NCBI RefSeq assembly: GCF_002776525.5
Contig: NC_045436.1
Location: forward strand, 164,996,756 to 165,060,755
Length of the DNA: 64,000 bases
From: Piliocolobus tephrosceles
Lineage: Eukaryota; Chordata; Mammalia; Primates; Cercopithecidae
Direction: 5' to 3'
The position numbers and the translations under genes were made by a program. Shown piece after piece: positions 9,253-20,231 of the stretch (position 1 is its first letter; each line of letters starts with the position of its first letter). The notes beneath the pieces are model-generated. The model was not told the origin of the DNA. It did no database searches and worked only from the letters and a program-made list of their open reading frames with translations.

Positions 9253-10318
9253 AGGGGAAACAGCCCCCAATAATTCTACGTGAGTCCTTTTCTATTTTTC
9301 CTAAGTGTCAGCCAGTCTGAGAAATAAAGGGAAAGAGTACAAAAGAGAGAAATGTTTAAGCTGGGTATCTGGGGGACACATCATGTGTTGGCAGGTTCCA
9401 TGATGCCCCGCAAGCCGCAAAACCAGTAAGTTTTTATTAGTGATTTTCAAAAGGGGAGGGAGTGTACAAATAGGATGTGGGTCACAGAGGTCACATGCTT
9501 TAAGGGCAACGAAAGATCACAAGGCAGGAAGTGAGGGCAAGATCACAAGGTCAGGGTGAAACTAGAATCACTAATGAACTTCCATGTCCTGCTGTGTATG
9601 CATTGTCATTGATAAACATTTTAACAGGGTTCAAGAGCAGAGAACGGGTCTGACTAGAATTTGCCAGGCTGGAATTTCCTAATCCTAGCAAGCCTGGGAG
9701 TGCTACAGGAGACTAGAGCGTGTTTCATCCCTATCTACATCTGCATAAAAGCAGACACTCCCAGGGTGGCCATTTCAGAGGCCTCCCCTGGGAATGCATG
9801 CTTTTCCCAGGGCTGTTAATTATTAATATTCCTTACTGGGGAAAGAATTCAGCGATATTTCTCTTACCCATTTTTGGCAATAAAAGAAATATGACTCTGT
9901 CCTGCCCGGCCCACAGGCAGCCAGACTTTAAGGTTATCTCCCTTGTTCCCTGAAAATCACTGTTATCCTGTTCTTAAGGTGCCCAGATGTCATATTGTTC
10001 AAACACACATGCTCTACAAACAATTTGTGCAGTTAACACAATCATCACAGGGTCCTGAGGCGACATACATCCTCAGCTTACAAAGATGATGGGATTAAGA
10101 GATTAAAGTAAAGACAGGCATAAGAAATCACAAGAGTATTAATTGGGGAAGTGATGAATGTCCATGAAATCTTCACAATTTATGTTCAGAGACTGCAGTA
10201 AAGACAGGTGTAAGAAATTATAGAAGTATTAATTTGGGGAACTAATAAATGTCCATGAAATCTTCACAATTTATGTTCTGCCATGGCTTCAGCTGGTCCC
10301 TCCGTTCAGGGTCCCTCA
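9253..10318 (-). mobile_element. ERVK-like (MER11-type) solo LTR
   Basis: About 1.07-kb antisense LTR inside an Alu. Read on the minus strand it begins 'TGAGGGACCCTGAACGGAGG', contains 'TCGCCTCAGGACCCTGTGATG', 'GCCCTGGGAAAAGCATGC' and 'AATAAAAACTTACTGGTTTTG' (a polyadenylation-signal region), then 'GTGATG'-type U5 sequence and ends near 'GGGGGCTGTTTCCCC'. Length and content fit class II LTRs of the MER11/HML group as recalled. The exact left boundary and target duplication are unclear. No viral genes are present. Confidence 0.78.
10107..10279. repeat. 90-bp tandem duplication inside the LTR
   Basis: Two consecutive copies with a 90-bp offset ('agtaaagacagg' at 10107 and 10197). Both contain 'tgtccatgaaatcttcacaa'. 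They lie near the 5' end of the LTR (minus strand). Confidence 0.9.
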
Positions 10319-10487
10319 CCAACGTGGAGAAACCCTGTCTCTACTAAAAATACAAAATTAGCTGGGCATGGTGGTGCATGCCTGTAATCCCAGCTACTCG
10401 GGAGGCTGAGGCAGAATTGCTTGAACTCGGGAGGCAGAGGTTGCAGTGAGCCAACTCCATCTCAAAAAAAAAAAAAAAAAAGAAAAA
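10319..10487 (+). mobile_element. Alu SINE, right part
   Basis: Continues the Alu broken at 9252: 'ccaacgtggagaaaccctgtc', 'ctgggcatggtggtgcatgcc', 'ggttgcagtgagcc', then a poly-A tail. Part of the right monomer ('gagatcgcgccactgcactcc') is deleted. Confidence 0.9.
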
Positions 10488-10497
10488 GAGATAATAT

Positions 10498-10555
10498 ATA
10501 TAGCATGACTAGCATAGTGCCTGTCACACATAAATATCCAAAAATGTTAGTTGCA
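10498..10555 (+). mobile_element. MIR SINE, right part
   Basis: 'gcatagtgcctgtcacacataaatatcc' is the MIR tail that follows the core ending at 9185, which confirms the split MIR. Confidence 0.7.
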
Positions 10556-11634
10556 TTCTTATAGTTATTCTGGAATACTTAATATTATACATAGTGTTTC
10601 TGGAGGTACCATGCATAGTGTTCTTTAATTCTGAATCTTATTTTGAATAAGGGCTACAATGCTACTTTTATCTATAGTATGTTATGTTTAATTTCCCAAT
10701 GGCTCAACTCAAGCATATTAATGTCATAATTTGCAGAAAAGCTAGTGGGGATTTTTCAGGTGTGAGCACCAACCAGTTCTCTCACAGCAGCACTACACAC
10801 ATTCTTCTGCCCAGACTCTTGCCCTTAGCGCTTGCAGGAATGATGCTCTCATTAGACAGCACTTCTGTCAGGAGGTTTGCAGCTTCCCACGAGTCCCCCA
10901 AGGGATGGCATTATTATGAGAGCTGAGCCAGTCCACTGATAAGACACACCAAGGGCTAGAGTTGGCCGCTTCTCAAAAGGGCTGCTTTTCTTCTGATAAG
11001 TTGGAGTGGGAGTTTCATGATATTTACCAGAATATTCTATGCTAAAAAAGCCTTCTTAGACTGTCATTTTGGGTTAAAATCATGAGAATCGATACCACCA
11101 ACACCACCCCAATACACTGCCCTTCTGGCTCTTCTATTGCTACTAATAGGATGTCTTTGGCGGGGGGCTCCCCTTTTAGTTTCACCATTTGCTTAGCTAT
11201 TTGACATTGGAAACATCATTTTGGCACCTCAGAACCTCAAATTTCCCAAATCTAAAACTGGGTGGGTAAGGTCTCTCGTGAGGCAGTGCAATCATTAGAA
11301 ATCAATTCATCATATATCTTGAACAGTGGAGGCCATGCAACTTGCACCCAACTTACAGGGCACAACAGCGGTAGATTATTTTCAGTTAACCCTATGAACA
11401 TCAACTTGCCAGAATCCAAAAGCATAGCTCTAAAGAGTAATTTTTTCCCCACAATTCAGATTATTGGTATCCTGACAATTGTAGGGACTCAGCTGCTCCT
11501 TCTCCTCATACTCTACGCTCAAGAAGTTAGGCAGTGCTTGCACCACTTGCTCAAAGGAGTTGCTTGATGGAGAAAGAATAACTTTTCAAAGATAATATCT
11601 GATTATACAACAAATGTAATAATTTGATCTTAGA
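10556..11634. other. Low-repeat sequence, no gene recognised
   Basis: No clear repeat family. Two open frames of 80 (10684-10926, +) and 101 codons (11262-11567, +) have no recognisable domain and no splice or start context that stands out. They are treated as chance frames. Confidence 0.5.
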
Positions 11635-11735
11635 TTTTAAAATCCATAGTAATTGCATTATCTAATATATATTTATATATATTATATATAAATATATGAT
11701 TTATATATACATTATAGAACATATATATATTTTAT
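11635..11735. repeat. AT-rich, partly palindromic tract
   Basis: Dense TA/TTTATA runs with inverted symmetry ('tatatatttatatatatt' facing 'aatatataaatatatg'-like sequence) over about 80 bp. Confidence 0.85.
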
Positions 11736-11990
11736 TCAGTCACTCAGTAAATATTGAACACTGGCCAGGCAAAAAAAAAAAAAAAAAAAAAAAGAGAGAC
11801 AGAGAGCCCCAAAGAGCTTGTAATCAAGGAGGAGAAATAAAAAAGGTAAAATGAGCCATCATGATAAATGGCAATAAGGTGATAGCAAAGGTAAAACAGA
11901 GAAATAAGAATCATTAAGCTTGTTAGGCAGTGTGAGAGGAGCAAAAAGGAGGAAAGTGATATTTGATTCAGGAATTTAAAGATCAGAACG
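11736..11990 (+). mobile_element. Possible ancient LINE/SINE remnant with internal poly-A
   Basis: 'cactcagtaaatattgaacactggccagg' then an A tract (11771-11793) and 'agccccaaagagcttgtaatcaaggagg' resemble a common ancient mammalian repeat ('...tgccaggcactgtg...gagcttacaatc...'). Family uncertain. Confidence 0.4.
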
Positions 11991-12551
11991 CATTCCCTGG
12001 ACAGAGAGGGGGCGTTGCAGGCACTGGGATGATCACGAACATGCCTAGCAGGATGGGAGCAGCGTGGAGCTGGGTTTAAATAGAAAGCAGGGTTCCTGAT
12101 GAAGAAGGGTCAACTAGCAGCTGAAAAGGACATTGGAGCCAGAGTAGCATGGGCTGTGTGTGCAAACCAAAGGTTTTAGGAAATGTTCTTAAAGGCAGAA
12201 TTTGAAATCTGCTTAGAAACCTGGCTTGAACACTTCCCATGGAGATAAAACAGGGCTAATTCCACTGGTCCAATTCTGCATCAAGAATTACTAAAATTTA
12301 AATTCCCACCAACACATGTAAACTGTGCAGTCTTTTATGAACTCTCCTTCTTCTCCCAGAGATTGGCTGAACCTTTGTGACATAATTTTCTCAGCAGAAA
12401 GATTCCTTGACTTAATAATGTTGGTTCATGTTTGGCTTGAATAAAATATTGACTTGTTTCCTTCTCCATTAAACTCCTTTGAATGCCTCTAAATTACAAG
12501 TCTCTGTAAAACTGACCTGAACATCAAGCATGAATTTTTATTTCTGTATAG
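11991..12551. other. Low-repeat sequence upstream of the candidate exon
   Basis: No repeat recognised. Its last bases ('atttttatttctgtatag') form a polypyrimidine tract and AG that could be a splice acceptor. Confidence 0.5.
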
Positions 12552-12650
12552 AAGTATTTTGACAATCCACTGCCTGACTCTCCATGGCTAACACTCAGTC
12601 AGTTTCAAAAGAAACAGAAGAGCCGATTGAGTATGAGAGCAGCCCTTCCG
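12552..12650 (+). CDS. Candidate first coding exon of an unrecognised gene (partial)
   Basis: Predicted 99-bp exon. A T-rich tract ending in TAG (12549-12551) would be the acceptor. An in-frame TGA lies at 12575-12577, an ATG at 12584 (G at +4), followed by 22 sense codons starting MANTQSVSKE and rich in Glu/Ser. The last base before CCG|GTAAGAAAAG is 12650, a near-consensus donor, so the intron would be phase 1. Reading through the donor meets a stop at about 12690, so the peptide makes sense only if spliced. No membrane segment, signal peptide or domain can be called in 22 residues, and I do not recognise the protein. No partner exon was identified in the window. It could be an N-terminal or alternative first coding exon, or a chance arrangement. 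Confidence 0.4.
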
Positions 12651-13199
12651 GTAAGAAAAGACGAAATCCATTCCAGAGTCCTGATTATTAGATCTATGAC
12701 AATCTATTAAAAATTCAAATGGTTTATACAACCTCCACAGTTCTTTCAGTGTTGCTTAAAATTGTCAAGGTAGCAAAAACTCTAGTTGTTTTCAAAAGGC
12801 AAAATCTTTCCTACCTTGAAAAGCCTGAGTTACTAAGTCCTTAAGAAAAGAGAATTGGCAAAGTGTCTTCAACTCTTCCTCTGGTAGCTACTCAGTTTCC
12901 TTTGGAAGCATTTCCCCAGCTCAGTACGCTGGAAAATTGTAATGATGCAAATTGTGCTTTACAGCCAGATACCTGCTGGGGATAATGTTTCAGGATGGCG
13001 GAAGCGGTCTTTTGTCTTGCCCGCAGTCTGCACCCTACGTAGCTTGCTTTTTTGGAAAGTGTCCCCACTTCCCTTTGCTTTTTTGCCAGCCACATCTCTG
13101 AAGAAGAGGCAATTTCTCCCCAAAGTATTCTCCCTACCTCTCAAAAAAAGGAACATCTGGCATTTTAATTGTGTAGCATGTGGAGAAAGGCTCTGCCTT
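12651..13199. other. Low-repeat sequence downstream of the candidate exon
   Basis: No repeat family or second exon recognised. The long frame starting at 12942 owes its second half to the Alu that follows and is not a gene. Confidence 0.5.
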
Positions 13200-13548
13200 C
13201 TACTTAAAGCTTTCTTTTTTTTTATTTTTCTTTTTCTTTCTTTTTTTTTGGAGATGAAGTCTTACTATGTTGCCCAGGCTGGAGTGCAGTGTGCAATCTC
13301 GGATCACTGCAACGTCTGCCTCCCAGGTTCAAGTGATTCTCCTGCCTCAGCCTCCCCAAGAAGCTGGGACTACAGGTGTGCACCACTACACCTGACTAAT
13401 TTTTGTATTTTTTTTTTTTTTTTTAGTAGAGATGGGGTTTCGCCATGTTGGCCAGACTGGTCTGAAACTCCTGACCTCAGGTGATCCATCCACCTCCAAA
13501 AGTACTGGGATTACAAGCATGAGCCACTGCTCCCAGCCTACTTAAAAG
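13200..13548 (-). mobile_element. AluS SINE with target duplication
   Basis: Antisense full-length Alu (about 13210-13537). It has a T-rich tail, 'gttgcccaggctggagtgcag', an expanded T run in the mid-linker, and 'actgggattacaagcatgag'. Target duplication 'ctacttaaag' at 13200-13209 and 'ctacttaaaag' at 13538-13548. Confidence 0.94.
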
Positions 13549-15259
13549 TTTCTAAGAGCGTTTCTAAGAGTGTTCACTGGACAGAGCTATCCGTATGTGT
13601 CAGAGAAGTGTAATTTGCGACAGACAAACTGGGAACCTTGGGAAAGTTATTTGACCTCTCAAAGTCTCCCGTGTCTCACTACAAAACCACAGAAAATGAT
13701 GACTAGCTCAAAACACTGTTGTGTTTTTCAAAGGGGCTTGATACATTCTTCCATCTAAATGTTAGTTGTGATTTTTATCATTAATATTGATAATATATAT
13801 CTTCCATTGGACAATGTCTAACATTTCATACATAATTGGTTTTGATGAAAAGAGCTGGAAATTTGCAAGAAGTTAGCATCCCAATAAGATGCTTTGATTA
13901 ATGTAACAGGTAGGTTTCCAGATTGCTGCCAGCTGAGATAAGGCTCTGTGGGCTTGGAGGGGAGTATGTTATATGAGCAGCAGCAAGTGGAATCAAGGAT
14001 TCTTAACGTTGTTTTATAACTTAATGGTTTTGTTTTCTGGGTCACTGAGTTTGCCTTCCTGATGTCAGTTAAGTCTCCTGTGATATCTGAGTAATAACAT
14101 GGGACATGATAGGCTTGAAGGCTGAGACAATTCCTTCCCTCAGTGGTGCAGGGGAGGGGTTGAGGCCTAAAATGTGATCTTAAATGACAGCTGCCCCTGT
14201 GCTCCATGATTATGGTAGACATCATTCTATTTTAAAGTAATTATTTGAACATCAATACAATAGTGAATATATAAACGTATATGATAGTAGTATTTCCTTA
14301 TTTTTCCTCGTGATTCAGATGATTGGTTTTCTTACCATTTTGAGGATCAATTATTTGTGACTATGTTTGAATGAAAAAACAGCTGATATAGAAGGTATTC
14401 CAATAATAATGATTAAGTTGATCATCCAGTGGTAGCAATAATAATCATTTTAACCGCCATTCATTAAAGCTTATTGCTTTGTCAGGACTGTGTGGATTTA
14501 CGGAATTTAATTTAGTGTGGGTGAGAGAGAGAGATAAATTACTAGATGAATAAAGGGATGGAACCCAGAAGCAGAATGTAGACTTCAGTAGACAGCAGGA
14601 TCCAAAATTGGAAAACTATCAAAAATGAAGACTGATATTTCTAGAGCCATATTGTCTTTGTTTTTTCTGTATCTCTGAGCCCACTGCTGAGAAATAATTT
14701 CTCCAGGTGGTCCTATAACTCTTCTTTGCTCAAACCCTGAGAAAGGCAACTAGTGGATTCTGACTTCCAAACCCAGATGTTCTAGGAAGGAAAGCTTATT
14801 GGTCAGTCTTGTATTAGGGATCCTCCTCTAATGTCCCCTAGTGTACTCCCTTGGTCCCATCCGTGGTGGCCATCAGAAAAGGGTCAAGAGTTACGACAAA
14901 GGGCTGCAGAGGCTCTTTCTTGGAGGGAGAGGTGCAATCACAGAGTTGAGTTAATGTGTCCCAGGTCAATTAATATGAGGCAGAGCCTAGAATAAACCCA
15001 GGAATGTCTACTACCCAAGTTCATACAATTTCTTTGAGCTTTGTTGCTCTCTGGTTAAAGTGGTCTAAGTCAATGCTCCTTGGTAACTGAAGGCTGGCTT
15101 CAGGGGGCACGGCAATGAGAGATTTAGTGAAGATGAGGTCTCACTTGAGAACCCCATATCCAGCATCATGAAGGGATGACAAGGAAATGAGAGGGCATTT
15201 GGGTGAAAGAGCGATTCTTTGCCTATCCTGTGAGGTTGCTTCAGATAAGTCCTAAATAT
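13549..15259. other. Low-repeat sequence, no gene recognised
   Basis: A short MIR-like motif ('ccttgggaaagttatttgacctc', about 13635) is the only repeat hint. A 135-codon minus frame (13818-14225) has no recognisable domain and is taken as chance. A (GA)n patch lies near 14524-14535. Confidence 0.5.
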
Positions 15260-15420
15260 CAGTGGTTCTCAAACATTAATGTGCAAACAAATCATCTGGA
15301 CCCCTTACCAAAAGGCAAATTTTGTTTCAATTCTCCTGGGATGAGACCTGGGAGTCTGCATTTTTAACAAACTCATAGAAGACACTGATGCTGTGGGTCC
15401 CATCCCAGGACCATACTGTG
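15260..15420 (-). mobile_element. MER5-type hAT-Charlie MITE
   Basis: Starts 'cagtggttctcaaac', contains 'gagtctgcatttttaacaaactc' and 'gacactgatgctgtgggtcc', the order expected for MER5A/B. The far terminal repeat is degraded. Confidence 0.8.
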
Positions 15421-17639
15421 TGGATGAGGTTCTAGAGAAAAGAACTAGGAAAATGGAAGCAGCAAGAAGTCCTGAGGTTTTCTGGTTCCTCCCCACAGCT
15501 GCACAGATAGTGGGTTACTTGGCAGCTTACGCCTCTGTGTTTGGCTTTCTACCCAGTCCTGTGACAAGATGAATAACTACGACTACAGTGGCTTGCTGGA
15601 CCAGCTAAATAAAAAAGCATGTGCTGGCTGAAAAATTGTCGGCAAATAATTAGTGGGTACCGCCAGCAGGCAATTTATTTGGAATTTATCTTGTTAAGAT
15701 ACACAGGATGTTCTGTGCCAATTTTTTCCTGTTTCCTAAGTTCAACTTTGGAGAAACTTACTAGTATTAATGATGAGCATTGTTATACATCTTGCTGATT
15801 TTAAGAAAATATATATCGCATGTACCTGGAAGTCATTATTTGACATTATTTCTGATGTGGTGTGAGCTTCTTTAGTGCTCCCCTGCCTGGCTTTAACAGA
15901 AGTTCAGGATCTAATTATTACCACACTTGATGAGTTCTTAAAAATATGTTAGATATCATGTAAAATAAATTATACATTATCCCGTTTTACCCTCGCAAAA
16001 ACCTAAGAACTAGCTGTTAATTTTACTTTTTAGCAATGACGAAACTCAGGTGAAAACATATTGTATGAGTATCCTAATCCTGATTTTACTCCTTCATAAA
16101 ACATTTTCAATCTGGCCTTGCTCCCCTCAATGACACTTTTGTGCCTTTGACTTTGGGTTGATGCTGTGTTCTGGTATCCAATTTTAAACCCTCCTCAACA
16201 AGGCCTCTATCCTTTTTTGCCCCTTTGTAGCAGGTTGGCAATGTTGTAAAGTCATTCTGTCCACATCCAGTCCTACTTTATTTGAGGTCTGCTTTATGCT
16301 GCCTTTCTTTGATTTATTTCATTAGCTTCCTGCCATTCTCAGTGTCTTCAGTGGTAGCTTCAGATATTTTCCACACATCCCAACCCTGAATCCCAGATGC
16401 GCCTCCATCCCTCTGAGCAGATGACTACCTCTTTAATAAAAAGATGGAGACCAATTTTTCCAGCATCACTTAGTATACTTTTAACTGAAATGTCAAAAAA
16501 TTAAAATGGCTGTGACTCAAACAAAAAAGAACATACATATCTATTGTTTGATTACACACACACGCACGCACACGCACACATCCAAACAAAAAATTGGAGG
16601 TACGCAGTCCCAGAGGTACCACACTGTCTCAAGGTTTTCATCAGGCCCAGATTTCTTCTGCTCCCCTATCCTTAACATTTAACTTGGGTCCTTAAGTTTG
16701 CACCTCATGGTTTCAAGATGGTTCCCTCATCCCAAGCATTATGCCTTTATACTATCAAGTTCAAGGGAGGAAATGTATATATCATGAACAAAATACTTCC
16801 CAGAAGTACCCTCAGCAGAAATCTCCTTAATATTTGGCCTACAGTTGGTCACTTGCCCATCCCCAAACCAAACTCCAAGAGAAGAGAGTGGGATAGCCAT
16901 GCTGTGTATGGATCAATCACATGTTCCTCCTCCAGGATTTGGGAAGGGACCAGCCTTCCCTAAGCATATTGTGAGATGAAAAATATGTTCAAGCTTAGAC
17001 TCTTCCCTTGGTGAAATGTGACTAGTGGATGGCGACCTCCAATGTCTAACTCATATCCCTTATTGTTCTTTCTCTCTTTCTCCTGCTGCTTCCTCCCAGT
17101 CTCAAAGTTATCGCGTGCAGTCATCCATCCTCTTCAGCTTTCTGGTCTCTTCCTTCCCAATACCAAATTCTTCACCTCGCCCACTCTACCGGTCTCATTT
17201 CCGCTCTCTTTCTCTTTGTCCTACCAACACTCACTTCACTAGTTTTTGGCTTTTCTTTCCCTTTTTCCTGGAAATACAATCCAATCTCCCCTATAAAGAA
17301 TGACAAACTCACAACAAAAGCAAAAACAACATAAAAATTGCCTTTCCTTAGCCTTTGATATCTTCAAGCTGCTATTTTAGTTCTTTCTTTCTTTTCGCAA
17401 ACATGTCCCCAAAAGTAATCAATAATCTGTACTTACATTTTCTCACTGCTCATTTATGTAAGTCTGTAGAGTCCAGACACCCCACTGGGGGAACAAAGCA
17501 GCACCATCAAACTCTCATCTAATTTAGTGGCCTGTCTCTTGGAGTATATTCTTTTCTGGGAATCTGCTCCTTCCTTGCTTCTTAAAGCTCTGCAAAATCT
17601 GTCCATCCCCAACCTGCCGATCCAAGCCACTTCTCTGAC
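15421..17639. other. Low-repeat sequence, no gene recognised
   Basis: Mostly unique-looking. It contains a short (CACG/CA)n run at about 16553-16580 and pyrimidine-rich sequence around 17040-17280 that opens overlapping frames of 74 and 92 codons in two phases; these are compositional, not genes. Confidence 0.5.
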
Positions 17640-17970
17640 TTCTCCATCTCTGCCTCATTCATTAATCTTTTCCTATCAGATTGTAAGCAACTTCAGGAAA
17701 GGAACCATGACGTATTTATTACCTGCACAATGTGTGGTGAAGAATTTTTGTGGAAGTGCTCATCTTTTGGAAAACTTCTTAACTGGTCTCCTTGACTCCT
17801 CTCCTCTCCCTCTTCAAACCATTCCGTCACCAGAGTTCTACTTCTGAAAGTACAGATTTGATCACATTTGTTCTTTATTTAAAAACACAAACTCTTTAGC
17901 ATGCCATTCAAGTTCTTTCACAAAGTAGCCCAAACCCATTTTTAACTTAAAATTTTTCCATCATCTCCCC
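17640..17970 (+). mobile_element. L2 LINE fragments
   Basis: 'cagattgtaagcaacttcagg' resembles the L2 3' end. Then 'aactggtctccttgactcctc', 'agatttgatcacatttgttc' and 'aaactctttagcatgccattcaag' form a clear internal L2 stretch. Confidence 0.72.
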
Positions 17971-17973
17971 TCT

Positions 17974-18014
17974 GCACACACACACATACACACACTCTCT
18001 CTCTCTCTCTCACA
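17974..18014. repeat. (CA)n/(CT)n compound microsatellite
   Basis: CA repeats pass directly into (TC)n. Confidence 0.93.
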
Positions 18015-18029
18015 TCAGAATGCATCCAT

Positions 18030-18182
18030 CTGCATCAGAATCACCTGGGATACTTGTTTTCAATGAAATTCCTCGGCCACACTCAAGACCAACTTAAGCA
18101 GGTTCATTAGAATTAGCTTAGGCTGTATATGTATAGTTTTAACATGCATCTAAGGTGATCCTAAATGCACACTGAAGTTTGG
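18030..18182 (-). mobile_element. MER5-type hAT-Charlie fragment
   Basis: 'ctgcatcagaatcacctgggatacttg' is diagnostic of MER5. It continues to 'tgcacactgaagttt', the inner edge of the other terminal repeat. Confidence 0.72.
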
Positions 18183-18608
18183 TGCCATAGCCATATCATA
18201 CTTAAGCAAAATCTAATTCAAATAAGCATGAATTTCCCTATTTTTCACTTTTTAAGCACTTATTTATCCATTTAATAATTGTGGGAGTTTTTTCCCTATG
18301 GAAATGGGACAGGGAAGCCTCTAAGATAGGGTTGAGAACTGGACCAAATATCACTAGACCAGATAGGCTTATAAACAGTTTCCCTATTAACAACTTAACT
18401 GAAGAACAATTCTGCCTCATTACTTTGACTATCTTGAGTTACCTTGGTGGCATTTTTTGGTGACACGGGCCACAAGTGGACACTTGCTATACTTCCCACA
18501 TGTGCTGAGTTCATTTCCTTCATCCACTTCATACGTATCGTTCATGCCTCAGACCCAGTACGCTAACTTCCCAAATCCCTGAAGGCATCAAATGCAGTGG
18601 GATTTAAC
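18183..18608. other. Low-repeat sequence
   Basis: No feature recognised. Overlapping 60-codon frames on both strands near 18240-18460 are not supported as genes. Confidence 0.45.
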
Positions 18609-18774
18609 AAGAACACAGCTGCATTTGCCGGGCGTGGTGGCTCAAGCCTGTAATCCCAGCACTTTGGGAGGCCNNNNNNNNNNNNNNNNNNNNNNNNNNN
18701 NNNNNNNNNNNNNNNNNNNNNNNNNNNNNNNNNNNNNNNNNNNNNNNNNNNNNNNNNNNNNNNNNNNNNNNNNA

Positions 18775-18805
<31 letters not shown>

Positions 18806-18817
18806 ACAGCTGCATTT
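18609..18817 (+). mobile_element. Cercopithecid AluY interrupted by an assembly gap
   Basis: 'gccgggcgtggtggctcaagcctgtaatcccagc' starts the Alu at 18627, then 100 N, then a poly-A tail (18774-18800). 'ctcaagcctg' is the Old World monkey variant. The target duplication AAGAACACAGCTGCATTT flanks it (18609-18626 and after the A tail, 18801-18817). The missing Alu body should be about 220-240 bp, so the 100-N gap is a placeholder. Confidence 0.93.
18674..18773. other. Assembly gap (100 N)
   Basis: Exactly 100 N, inside the AluY described above. Confidence 0.99.
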
Positions 18818-19831
18818 AAGGAAAGCAGACCAAAGTTCCAGTTGAAATTTGATTTAAGTTTTGTGAAATGTTACAAAAGGTTAAAGAACAAGTATTTATC
18901 ATTTCAAACACACTTAAAAATTTGCTATTTCTATGACAAAAGACAATCCATCTTATTCTCATGGTTAGTTTTCTCCCAGTTCTTGCCACCCAGATCTAAC
19001 TCTTTCTGTTCATCTTGGTGACCATGTATACGGAATAAAACGTTATGAGATTATGATGTAATATCTACAGTCACATGGAAGACTAAACCTGATTGTTACA
19101 TTGTAAATGGCATCAGTGTTAGTTGCAAAGTCAGAATTACAGATCCAACTGTAGTCATCTTTTCATACAGACATAGCTTTAGTCTCAGTTGGTCTTTCTG
19201 TCTGTCTTTCTCTCTCCCTCCTTCCTCCTCCCTGCCCTGTACTCTTTCATTTCCCTTCCCTCTCTCTTTTTCTGTTGACTCAGACAAATAAACCCACTAA
19301 AACATATTGCCTTTGATATTGTCTCTGACCCGAGGTCATAGAGAAAAGACTCAAAATGAAAATAGAAATGAAATCAGACCCATAAATGGATGCCAGAGGG
19401 GATGATACAATAAAGGACAAAAAGACTGGTCCAAGCCTCTCGTTTTCTCCACAAAATGACTTGCAGTGTGAACAATGGCTCACTTTTGCAGTTTTTGTCC
19501 TCCAGTGACAACAGCAATGAGGAAAATTGTTTCAAGTCCTGAACTGTCTCTGCTGAGTGCTACAGGAAAGCACGCTGTCCCCAGTTGCCAAGTTGCTGCA
19601 GTTGGTCGCAGACATCAGAGTGCTCACCTTGGCCTGAGTGAGTCATGCTGAGTTCACACAGGTTCATGTGCAAAAAGGTGCTACTGAAAAGATCATGTTT
19701 CTCTGACTTTGTCTCTGAGTACCTGCCCTAAACAGCATGCTTGTCAGCACTCCAGCAGGCAGGAACCTTTGGATGTCTCATTTAGGAGTGTGGGCTGAGT
19801 TTCAACGTGCTGAGGAGTAGAAAGGTAAGAA
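18774..19831. repeat. Duplicated contig segment, copy A
   Basis: From the Alu poly-A to the next gap. It is repeated at 20232-21287 with an offset of 1456 bp. Only two substitutions were seen (19025 T vs 20481 C; 19523 A vs 20979 G), plus a small poly-A length change. Outside the tail it is low-repeat sequence with a C/T-rich patch (about 19190-19275). The duplicated 63- and 67-codon minus frames are not recognisable proteins. Confidence 0.95.
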
Positions 19832-20231
19832 NNNNNNNNNNNNNNNNNNNNNNNNNNNNNNNNNNNNNNNNNNNNNNNNNNNNNNNNNNNNNNNNNNNNN
19901 NNNNNNNNNNNNNNNNNNNNNNNNNNNNNNNNNNNNNNNNNNNNNNNNNNNNNNNNNNNNNNNNNNNNNNNNNNNNNNNNNNNNNNNNNNNNNNNNNNNN
20001 NNNNNNNNNNNNNNNNNNNNNNNNNNNNNNNNNNNNNNNNNNNNNNNNNNNNNNNNNNNNNNNNNNNNNNNNNNNNNNNNNNNNNNNNNNNNNNNNNNNN
20101 NNNNNNNNNNNNNNNNNNNNNNNNNNNNNNNNNNNNNNNNNNNNNNNNNNNNNNNNNNNNNNNNNNNNNNNNNNNNNNNNNNNNNNNNNNNNNNNNNNNN
20201 NNNNNNNNNNNNNNNNNNNNNNNNNNNNNNN
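19832..20231. other. Assembly gap (400 N)
   Basis: 400 N between the two copies of the duplicated segment. Confidence 0.99.

Noticed and set aside
12942..13484. 180-codon plus-strand open frame, the longest in the window apart from those made of N
   Set aside because: The second half is antisense Alu including its T-rich tail, and the first half has no recognisable domain or conserved start context.
13818..14225. 135-codon minus-strand frame outside repeats
   Set aside because: No domain, signal or homology recognised; one frame of this size in a 64-kb AT-rich window is expected by chance.
15559..15633. Short ATG frame 'MNNYDYSGLLDQL' type
   Set aside because: Ends after about 20 codons with no splice donor; no sign of a real exon.
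19819..19831. Splice-donor-like 'aaaggtaagaa' (also at 21275-21287)
   Set aside because: A good donor match, but no open frame or acceptor upstream supports an exon, and it lies at a contig end.
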